From an uncultured Lachnospiraceae bacterium (GTDB taxonomy: Bacteria; Bacillota; Clostridia; Lachnospirales; Lachnospiraceae), in contig CAJUCK010000030.1 in assembly GCA_910585395.1 (NCBI GenBank), forward strand, positions 3,086 through 10,492: 7,407 nt of DNA, given 5' to 3'. The notes beneath the pieces were generated by a model that searched no databases, was not told where the DNA came from, and saw nothing but the letters and a program-made list of their open reading frames with translations. Positions 1 through 5,283 of this stretch are shown here, one piece after another; within the stretch, counting starts at the first letter, position 1, and each line of letters begins with the position of its first letter. Both the position numbers and the translations under genes were made by a program.

Positions 1-246
1 GCGTATCGTATTTCCAAGAACAATACCAGTATCTTCAATGGAATGATGGGTATCTACGATTAAATCCCCTTTTACTTGAACATTCAAATCAAAAAAGCCA
101 TGACGCGCAAATCCATCCAACATATGATCAAAAAAACCAATTCCTGTATCAATTTCAGCCTCACCGCTTCCGTCAAGGTTCAGGGTAAGATTGATTTCGG
201 TCTCCTTCGTTTTCCGGCGCTGTCTGCCAATTCTGTCTGCTGACAT
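1..246 (-). CDS. hisB: Imidazoleglycerol-phosphate dehydratase (HisB), N-terminal part, cut by the window edge
   Basis: This is the first 82 codons of HisB; the rest lies beyond base 1. HisB dehydrates imidazole glycerol phosphate to imidazole acetol phosphate in cytosolic histidine biosynthesis, using paired Mn ions. The visible sequence has the family hallmarks in the right order: a basic start (RIGRQRRKTKET), then GFFDHMLDGFARHG around residues 37-50, then DTHHSIEDTG around residues 65-74. The His and Glu residues of those motifs (H41, H67, H68, E71) are the family's metal and catalytic positions. The family is usually about 195 residues, so a little over half is missing. The ATG at 246 follows a strong AAGGAGG at 253-259, which overlaps the hisD stop codon; the gap to hisD is 11 bases. 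This spacing implies co-transcription and probably translational coupling with hisD. There is no phosphatase domain ahead of it, so it is the monofunctional type and not the enterobacterial fusion. Confidence 0.96.
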   Translation of the reverse strand, partial: MSADRIGRQRRKTKETEINLTLNLDGSGEAEIDTGIGFFDHMLDGFARHGFFDLNVQVKGDLIVDTHHSIEDTGIVLGNTIR

Positions 247-252
247 AGCGTT

Positions 253-259
253 CCTCCTT
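253..259 (-). promoter_or_regulatory. hisB ribosome binding site overlapping hisD stop
   Basis: AAGGAGG on the minus strand sits 6 bases before the hisB ATG and shares bases with the TAA stop of hisD (258-260). Ribosomes finishing hisD would therefore cover the hisB initiation region, which suggests coupled translation of the two his genes. The motif and overlap are seen directly; the coupling is inferred. Confidence 0.8.
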
Positions 260-1550
260 ATTCTTCAAATCTTACTTTGATTGAATTTGCATGTGCAGTC
301 AATTGTTCTGACTCAGCAAATTGTACAATATCTTTGTACACAGGTTCCAGCGCTTCTCTGGAATAAGAAATAATGCTGGATTTTTTAATAAAATCATCCA
401 CGCTCAAAGGTGAGAAAAATTTTGCTGTTCCGTTGGTAGGCAGTACATGGTTTGGCCCTGCAAAATAATCTCCCAAAGGCTCACTGGCATATTCACCCAG
501 AAATACCGCGCCTGCATTCTTGATCTGCATCATAACTGCAAAAGGATCTGAAGTGAGTATTTCCAAATGTTCGGAGGCAATCTCATTGGCTGTATCAATG
601 GCTTCTGTTAAAGTCTCTGCTACCAATATGTAACCATAATTTTCCAGAGATTTCTCAATAATTTCCCTTCTGGAAAGATTTTTAGTAAAATGATCAACTT
701 CCTGTGAAACCTGCTCTGCCAGTTTCTGGCTTGTGGTAATTAAAATAGCGCTTGCCAGCTCATCATGTTCTGCCTGCGATAAAAGATCTGCCGCCACATA
801 TCTGGGATTTGCCCCTTCATCTGCAAGCACAAGAATCTCACTGGGACCTGCAATAGAATCAATGCTGACATGGCCAAATACTGCCTTCTTGGCAAGAGCG
901 ACATAAATGTTTCCTGGTCCTACAATTTTATCAACTTTGGGAATGCTCTCTGTACCAAAAGCAAGGGCGGCAATTGCCTGCGCACCTCCGACTTTGTAGA
1001 TTTCATCTACCCCCGCAAGATCCGCAGCCACAAGCGTGGCAGGATTTACTTTTCCTTCCTTGCTGCAGGGTGTAGCCATAACAATTTTTTCAACCCCCGC
1101 CACCTTGGCAGGCAGTACGTTCATCAATACTGAAGAAGGATATGCTGCTTTTCCTCCTGGCACGTAAACACCTGCGCTGGCAATAGGCGTTACCTTCTGC
1201 CCCAGCAGAACGCCGTCTGGACGGCTGTCAAACCAACTGTACTGCTTCTGTTTCTCATGATAAGTTTTAATATTGTAAAGGGATTTTTTCATCACTGCAA
1301 TCAGCTTCTCATCCAGTATCTGATATGCCTCAGCAATTTCTGCCTCGCATACTCTCACATTGTCTTGATTGATTTCAGCGCCGTCAAACTGTCTGGCGTA
1401 AGAAAAGACCGCCCTGTCTCTTTCACTCCGCACCCTTTCAATTATCTCATTGACACTGCCTTCGTACTCTTTATAGCTGTTCGGGCTTCGCTTTAGAAGA
1501 TCTTCCAGAAGATTTTTTGCAGTGTCTTCTGTCAATTTTAATATTCTCAT
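258..1550 (-). CDS. hisD: Histidinol dehydrogenase
   Basis: A full-length 430-residue HisD, which oxidises L-histidinol via histidinal to L-histidine with two NAD+ and one zinc, the last two steps of histidine synthesis. Counting from the ATG at 1550, SQAEHD places Q259 and H262 at the zinc-ligand positions of the E. coli enzyme. SEHLE gives E327 and H328, matching the catalytic Glu-His pair, and D361 (PLGDYFAGPNH) and H420 (LTAHA near the end) match the other two zinc ligands. The segment GPGNIYVALAKK and the IAGPSEIL stretch are also characteristic. The frame stays open further upstream to a TTG at 1574 and an ATG at 1571, but neither has a ribosome binding site. AGGAG at 1559-1563, 8 bases before the ATG at 1550, decides the start, and the residue numbering then fits the family. 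It lies 26 bases after hisG and 11 before hisB in the his operon. Confidence 0.97.
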   Translation of the reverse strand: MRILKLTEDTAKNLLEDLLKRSPNSYKEYEGSVNEIIERVRSERDRAVFSYARQFDGAEINQDNVRVCEAEIAEAYQILDEKLIAVMKKSLYNIKTYHEKQKQYSWFDSRPDGVLLGQKVTPIASAGVYVPGGKAAYPSSVLMNVLPAKVAGVEKIVMATPCSKEGKVNPATLVAADLAGVDEIYKVGGAQAIAALAFGTESIPKVDKIVGPGNIYVALAKKAVFGHVSIDSIAGPSEILVLADEGANPRYVAADLLSQAEHDELASAILITTSQKLAEQVSQEVDHFTKNLSRREIIEKSLENYGYILVAETLTEAIDTANEIASEHLEILTSDPFAVMMQIKNAGAVFLGEYASEPLGDYFAGPNHVLPTNGTAKFFSPLSVDDFIKKSSIISYSREALEPVYKDIVQFAESEQLTAHANSIKVRFEE

Positions 1551-1558
1551 AAAGTTTT

Positions 1559-1563
1559 CTCCT
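1559..1563 (-). promoter_or_regulatory. Ribosome binding site that fixes the hisD start
   Basis: AGGAG on the minus strand lies 8 bases upstream of the ATG at 1550, within the 26-base hisG-hisD gap. The earlier in-frame candidates at 1571 and 1574 have only a T-rich, non-complementary stretch before them, so this site supports the shorter 430-residue HisD. Confidence 0.8.
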
Positions 1564-1576
1564 TTTATCATCAAAC

Positions 1577-2212
1577 TTAAAGGATTTCTTTTAGATCGTG
1601 TATCAATTTAGTAATCCGTTCGTTTTCCATTTTCATGCTGACCTGGTTCACTACCATCCGTGCTGAGAGAGGACAGACTTCCTCCAATACACCTAATCCG
1701 TTTTCCCTCAGGGTAGATCCCGTCTCAACAATGTCTACAATCACCTCAGACAGACCCACAATAGGGGCAAGCTCAATGGAACCATTCAGCTTGATAATCT
1801 CCACAGTCTGATGTTTCTTATTATAGAAATAATCCTTAGCAATCCTAGGGTATTTGGTGGCAACCCTGATCAATTCATGGTGCTGCAGCAATTCTCTGGC
1901 TTTTTGCGGTCCGCAGACACACATCCTGCACGCTCCAAAGCCCAGATCCAGCACTTCATAAATATTCCGTGCCTCTTCAAGAATCGTATCTTTGCCGACC
2001 ACCCCGATATCTGCCGCACCATATTCCACATAAGTAGGAACATCCGGCCCCTTGGCAAGGAAAAATTTCAACTTTAATTCTTCATTTACAAAAATCAGCT
2101 TCCGGGTATCTTTATCTTTCATTTCCTGGCAGGTTATTCCTATTTTTTCAAAAGTTGCCAAGGTCTGCTTTGCCAGACGTCCTTTCCCCAGAGCAAATGT
2201 CAAATATCTCAT
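1577..2212 (-). CDS. hisG: ATP phosphoribosyltransferase, short-form catalytic subunit (HisG-S)
   Basis: HisG condenses ATP with PRPP to phosphoribosyl-ATP, the committed step of histidine synthesis. The 211 residues begin with the short-form signature LTFALGKGRLAKQT, followed by VEYGAADIGVVGKDTILEE (about 62-80), ATKYPRIAKDYF (about 118-129) and the PRPP-binding loop IVDIVETGSTLREN (158-171). The protein ends right after the catalytic lobes. The C-terminal ACT-like histidine-sensing domain of the ~290-residue long form is absent, so activity and feedback control need HisZ, which is encoded immediately upstream. The ATG at 2212 has GGAGGA at 2218-2223, and the gap to hisZ is 14 bases, consistent with coupled synthesis of the two subunits. 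Functional assignment is from family motifs; the hetero-oligomer with HisZ is established for this enzyme class. Confidence 0.97.
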   Translation of the reverse strand: MRYLTFALGKGRLAKQTLATFEKIGITCQEMKDKDTRKLIFVNEELKLKFFLAKGPDVPTYVEYGAADIGVVGKDTILEEARNIYEVLDLGFGACRMCVCGPQKARELLQHHELIRVATKYPRIAKDYFYNKKHQTVEIIKLNGSIELAPIVGLSEVIVDIVETGSTLRENGLGVLEEVCPLSARMVVNQVSMKMENERITKLIHDLKEIL

Positions 2213-2226
2213 GTTGTTCCTCCGTC

Positions 2227-3414
2227 TTATGATATAAAAAGAACCTCCTGCATGTGCATACGTCCTGCATAGTTCTCATAATCTTCTTCTGTTTTATTCT
2301 GCTTCCAGGCTGCAAGAGAGACGCCTGTTTCTTGGCTCCGCAGAGATATTGCCTTTTTGATGGCTTCTGTCTGTTTTCCTTCTGTATATACAATTAAAAT
2401 CTGTTTGTTTTCTACTGGAATTTCAATATTCTGTCTGGACAAAGCCGCCAGAAGCTGATCAATCACCACTGCAAATCCGATGGCGGGCGCATGTTTGCCA
2501 AAATAATCCATCAAATTGTCATATCGCCCGCCCTTGACAATAGGTTCGCCTGTTCCAAAAGTGTAACCAGAAAATATAATGCCTGTATAATAATGGTACG
2601 TACTGAGCATCCCTGGTTCAATGGAAATATATTTCTCTATTTCATAACAGGACAGGATCTGCATCAGCTCTTCCAACCGTTCCAAAGCCTTAAAAATGAC
2701 TGGATAATCTCCTGCCAGCTCTTTTGCCCTCTTTAACATATCATCTGTCATGCAAAGGGTTCCCAGCATAGAGAAAAGTTCTTTTAATTCAGAAGACAGA
2801 TGCAGAGAATCTATCAACTCTTCCACTCCGAAAAAGTTCTTATTGGAAATCAATTCAATGAGCTCTTGTTCCAATTCTTCTTCCAGTTCTGCTGCTTGCA
2901 CCAGTCCCCGAAAGAAATCTACATGACCTACACCTACCTGAAATTCCTTCAACCCAGCAACTTTCAGTGCATTTACCACAAGAGCAAGAATTTCAGCATC
3001 CGCTGTCACAGAATTATCTCCAACTAATTCTGCTCCAAGCTGGGTGTTCTCCTTCAATCTTCCCTGATAGCTGTTATTATTGATAAATGTATTACCCATA
3101 TAAGAGAGACGCACTGGAAATTCTTCGTCGCCATAATATTTTGCCACACACCTGGCAATGGACGGGGTCATATCAGGACGGAGAACCAAGGTGTTGCCCT
3201 CACGGTCAAAAAATTTATACAGATCTTTAGAGGGCGTGGTTCCGATCTCCCTGCTGAAAATGTCAAAAAATTCAAAAGTAGGAGTCTCAATCGCATGATA
3301 GCCGTAATTTTTCAACAGATGATGCAGATTTTCCTGTAGAACAAGCTTTCTTGCACATTCCATATTATAGATATCCCGGACTCCTTCTGGTGTATGTAAT
3401 AACTTTCGTTTCAT
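2227..3414 (-). CDS. hisZ: ATP phosphoribosyltransferase regulatory subunit (HisZ)
   Basis: A class II aminoacyl-tRNA synthetase paralogue of 395 residues that partners short HisG and carries histidine feedback control. It keeps the HisRS core: HTPEGVRDI near the N-terminus, LVLRPDMTPSIAR (about 76-88), a motif-2-like YMGNTF...GRLKENTQLGAELVG (about 105-132) and GGRYDNLMDYFG (about 295-306). In place of the HisRS RGLDYYTG motif it has STYHYYTG, so the catalytic arginine is missing. That argues strongly for HisZ over hisS, as does hisG lying 14 bases downstream. The HisRS anticodon-binding domain is replaced by about 60 residues (from NKQILIVYTEG, about 337, to the end) that look like a small alpha/beta remnant. 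The ATG at 3414 is chosen because GGAGG (3420-3424) lies 5 bases upstream and MKRKLLHTPEGVRD is a typical HisZ start. The in-frame ATG at 3426, also preceded by AGAGGA, is a real alternative adding four residues. First gene after the his promoter. Confidence 0.95.
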   Translation of the reverse strand: MKRKLLHTPEGVRDIYNMECARKLVLQENLHHLLKNYGYHAIETPTFEFFDIFSREIGTTPSKDLYKFFDREGNTLVLRPDMTPSIARCVAKYYGDEEFPVRLSYMGNTFINNNSYQGRLKENTQLGAELVGDNSVTADAEILALVVNALKVAGLKEFQVGVGHVDFFRGLVQAAELEEELEQELIELISNKNFFGVEELIDSLHLSSELKELFSMLGTLCMTDDMLKRAKELAGDYPVIFKALERLEELMQILSCYEIEKYISIEPGMLSTYHYYTGIIFSGYTFGTGEPIVKGGRYDNLMDYFGKHAPAIGFAVVIDQLLAALSRQNIEIPVENKQILIVYTEGKQTEAIKKAISLRSQETGVSLAAWKQNKTEEDYENYAGRMHMQEVLFIS

Positions 3415-3419
3415 ATCTT

Positions 3420-3424
3420 CCTCC
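3420..3424 (-). promoter_or_regulatory. Ribosome binding site of hisZ
   Basis: GGAGG on the minus strand is 5 bases before the ATG at 3414. A second Shine-Dalgarno-like AGAGGA at 3433-3438 could instead serve the in-frame ATG at 3426. The two sites make this start slightly ambiguous (395 or 399 residues). Confidence 0.65.
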
Positions 3425-3458
3425 ATTCTGTTTCCTCTCCAGTACAAACAGACATTTC

Positions 3459-3484
3459 GTAAAAGCGCCCGCAGACTCTTTTAC
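3459..3484 (-). other. Predicted hairpin in the his operon 5' leader
   Basis: Within the roughly 110-125 nt leader, GTAAAAG and CTTTTAC form a 7-bp arm. An A/G mismatch follows, then a GTC/GGC inner stem (with one G-U pair) around a TGCG loop. It is not followed by a T run on the transcribed strand, so it is not an intrinsic terminator, and it ends about 20 bases before the first Shine-Dalgarno motif of hisZ. The pairing is visible; any regulatory or mRNA-stabilising role is only a guess. The rest of the leader (3485-3539) is AT-rich and shows no T-box consensus or run of His codons. Confidence 0.35.
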
Positions 3485-3545
3485 TTATATATTATTTGCC
3501 GCATTACTTTAGTGCGCTACCATGTTACCAAATCAAATTATCCAC

Positions 3546-3574
3546 ATTATAACGGAGAAACTCCCAATTGTCAA
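3546..3574 (-). promoter_or_regulatory. Sigma-A promoter of the his operon
   Basis: A perfect housekeeping promoter on the minus strand: TTGACA at 3569-3574, a 17-base spacer, and TATAAT at 3546-3551. Transcription should start near 3538-3540, giving a leader of about 110-125 nt before hisZ. It sits 11 bases beyond the recU stop codon. The spacer contains a small inverted repeat, GGAG-TTT-CTCC (3554-3564), which could be an operator half-site pair but is too short to claim. The boxes and spacing are seen directly; strength and regulation are inferred. Confidence 0.9.
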
Positions 3575-3585
3575 CTGATATTTTA

Positions 3586-4116
3586 TTACCGGTTCTCTAA
3601 ATCTTTCTGAACAGCGTCTAGGTAAGGAACCAGAATTCCTCCTTTGGAAGAAAGAAAATAATCTTGTTCCAATTCCTCATACCGGAAACTCTTCCTTCCT
3701 CCCTCTTTGGCACGATCCCAGAATTCCATCAGCTTTTCAAAACGCAGATAATAAATTTCATTCCGATGAGAATAAAATATCAATAGAAATGCAATCCCCT
3801 GCTGCTTTTCAAATAAGTCCATAAATTGTACTTGATGGGAATGAATATTCTGAAGAGGAAACGTATCAGCATGACACTCTTTGGCATCAAAACATACTGG
3901 GATGCCCTGCACTGCCCCAATATAATCGACCGTACTCTTCTGGTCAAAATAGGCAAGGGTAATGTGATGATTTTCTTTATCTATATTGATTGGAGTAATG
4001 GGCGTTGGCACTTTTTGAATTAAGGCAAGCCCATGCTCAGCATATTTCTCATTGGTGAGGTTGATAAATTCTTCCAGGGTAGAACCTCTAAGCCCCCTTG
4101 AATTCCATGTTGCCAT
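3586..4116 (-). CDS. recU: Holliday junction resolvase RecU
   Basis: RecU cuts four-way junctions during recombinational repair and chromosome segregation in Firmicutes. The 176 residues follow the family from RGLRGSTLEEFINLTN (7-22) through KVPTPITPINI (35-45), AYFDQKSTVDYIGAVQG (55-71), FDAKE (76-80), FPLQNIHSHQ (86-95) and FWDR (132-135) to GGILVPYLDAV near the C-terminus. Aligned by eye with the B. subtilis protein as I remember it, D64, K79 and Q95 match D88, K103 and Q120 of the nuclease site, while D77 replaces E101. The protein is about 30 residues shorter than the ~206-residue Bacillus form, mainly at the flexible N-terminus. An in-frame TGA two codons upstream of the ATG at 4116 rules out a longer start. 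AGAGGAA at 4124-4130 is the ribosome binding site. It has its own promoter, and no penicillin-binding protein gene adjoins it, unlike the recU-pbp pair of Bacillus. Confidence 0.94.
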   Translation of the reverse strand: MATWNSRGLRGSTLEEFINLTNEKYAEHGLALIQKVPTPITPINIDKENHHITLAYFDQKSTVDYIGAVQGIPVCFDAKECHADTFPLQNIHSHQVQFMDLFEKQQGIAFLLIFYSHRNEIYYLRFEKLMEFWDRAKEGGRKSFRYEELEQDYFLSSKGGILVPYLDAVQKDLENR

Positions 4117-4144
4117 ACTTCACTTCCTCTCAGACATATCGTTC

Positions 4145-4173
4145 ATTATAACAGAGAAATCCTATTCTTTCAA
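4145..4173 (-). promoter_or_regulatory. Sigma-A promoter of recU
   Basis: TTGAAA at 4168-4173, a 17-base spacer, and TATAAT at 4145-4150 on the minus strand, with TG one base ahead of the -10 box (TGTTATAAT, an extended -10). Transcription should start near 4137-4139, leaving a leader of about 21-23 nt. The -35 box overlaps the TGA stop codon of the upstream pseudouridine synthase gene (4170-4172). Together with the short leader this shows recU can be transcribed independently, although read-through from upstream is also likely because no terminator is seen. Confidence 0.87.
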
Positions 4174-5243
4174 CTTTTCCGTACTCCTGATATCTCCTCT
4201 TTTCCGTCCAGAACCGCCTGAAAATCCTGCCCCAGAGGTGCTGTCAATTCCCTGCCGTCTTCCAAAATCATCCGATAGGCATGAAGCATCTGAGAATGAA
4301 TTTTAAAATTTTGGGAAAACCAGCAGTTGAGCCGCTTCTCTCCATATTTTTGGTCTCCTGCAATCGGATATCCCAAAGCCGCCAGATGAGCACGTATCTG
4401 ATGAGTACGCCCAGTGATCAGATGTACTTCCAGCAATGTATAAATTTCCATGCCCTGACATAATTCCCCGCGATGCAGCTGACGCAGAATTCGTTTTTCG
4501 GGCTTGTCTGATTCTGCCGGAGCATACCAGGAAACTGGACGATATCCTGTCTTGATATACTTTGCAGATGGAATTTCTGAGTGGAAAATCTGTACTTGGT
4601 TTCCCATCTTTTCTTTCTTCAGCCATCCCTCCCAAATCTGAGATTCTGTAATCTGTCCTTTCACCAGACAGCGGTAATATTTCTTTATGGAGCGGTCATT
4701 CAATTGTCTGGACATCTCCTGCAGGCCCTTTAAACTTTTGCCGGCAATCAAAAGTCCTGAGGTATTCCGGTCCAGGCGATTGCAGACAGAGGGGCGGAAG
4801 GTGGCAAGATCCTCCGGCAAAAGAGCATGTGTCTTTAACAGATATCCTATGATGTATTCATTCGCTGAGAAATCTCCTGCCTCAGCTTTCTGAGACAGCA
4901 TACCAGAAGGTTTGTTTATAACCAAAATATCTTCATCCTCGTAAATAATGTCCAGAGGGATGTATGGATATTTATCCTCCGCCTGTTTGTCAAGGATACT
5001 ATTATCCGAAGGCTTCCACAAAGGTGAGACAAATTTTTCAAAAGTATCTTCCCCTAAGAACATCTTTATTTCATCCCCAGTATTTAGTTTTTCTGAACCA
5101 TCTGCTTTTTTTCCATTCAGCGTGATATTTTTCTTGCGGAGCATTTTGTAAATGAAGCTTCCTGGAGCCTGAGAAAGAAGCTTTTTTAAATACTTATCGA
5201 AGCGCTGTCCGGCTTCATTATTCGTAATCTGAAAATTCTGCAT
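4170..5243 (-). CDS. RluA-family 23S rRNA-type pseudouridine synthase
   Basis: A 357-residue RluA/RluC/RluD-family enzyme that isomerises uridine to pseudouridine in RNA, most likely 23S rRNA. An N-terminal S4-like RNA-binding domain spans about residues 10-65 (FDKYLKKLL, MLRKKNITLNG, GDEI). The catalytic domain begins near PLDIIYEDEDILVINKPSGM (97-116). The catalytic motif is NRLDRNTSGLL (155-165) with nucleophile D158; the usual first His of HRLD is Asn here. ITGRTHQIRAHLAALGYPIAGDQKYG (276-301) is the second family signature. A linker of about 30 residues after the S4 domain and an insert near 238-262 make it longer than the common ~300-320 residues. AGGAG at 5251-5255, 7 bases upstream, supports the ATG at 5243. 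It lies 40 bases after the YgiQ gene. I cannot tell which uridine is modified, so no symbol is given. Confidence 0.93.
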   Translation of the reverse strand: MQNFQITNNEAGQRFDKYLKKLLSQAPGSFIYKMLRKKNITLNGKKADGSEKLNTGDEIKMFLGEDTFEKFVSPLWKPSDNSILDKQAEDKYPYIPLDIIYEDEDILVINKPSGMLSQKAEAGDFSANEYIIGYLLKTHALLPEDLATFRPSVCNRLDRNTSGLLIAGKSLKGLQEMSRQLNDRSIKKYYRCLVKGQITESQIWEGWLKKEKMGNQVQIFHSEIPSAKYIKTGYRPVSWYAPAESDKPEKRILRQLHRGELCQGMEIYTLLEVHLITGRTHQIRAHLAALGYPIAGDQKYGEKRLNCWFSQNFKIHSQMLHAYRMILEDGRELTAPLGQDFQAVLDGKEEISGVRKS

Positions 5244-5266
5244 TGGTTCTCTCCTGATTTTCTTTC

Positions 5267-5278
5267 CAAAAATTTTTG
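5267..5278. repeat. Perfect 12-bp palindrome in the ygiQ-rluA gap
   Basis: CAAAAATTTTTG is an exact palindrome in the 40-base gap between the radical SAM gene and the pseudouridine synthase gene. It has no loop, no GC-rich stem and no following T run, so it does not act as a recognisable terminator. It may be chance in AT-rich spacer. Confidence 0.3.
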
Positions 5279-5283
5279 CTCAT

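Noticed and set aside
870..2237. Several plus-strand open frames of about 60-90 codons opposite hisD and hisG
   Set aside because: They are antisense shadows of well-supported his genes, with no recognisable domains or start signals of their own.
3509..3523. Minus-strand mini-frame in the his leader encoding Met-Val-Ala-His, a possible leader peptide
   Set aside because: It has only one His codon, no Shine-Dalgarno sequence upstream, and no attenuator hairpin with a T run after it.
3511..3527. TGGTAGCGC in the his leader, loosely like the T-box core sequence
   Set aside because: The match to the T-box consensus is partial, there is no room for a Stem I specifier domain between the promoter and this point, and no terminator follows.
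5267..5278. AT palindrome considered as a terminator between the YgiQ and pseudouridine synthase genes
   Set aside because: It has no loop, no GC stem and no T run beyond the palindrome itself, and the 40-base gap with a good downstream ribosome binding site fits co-transcription.
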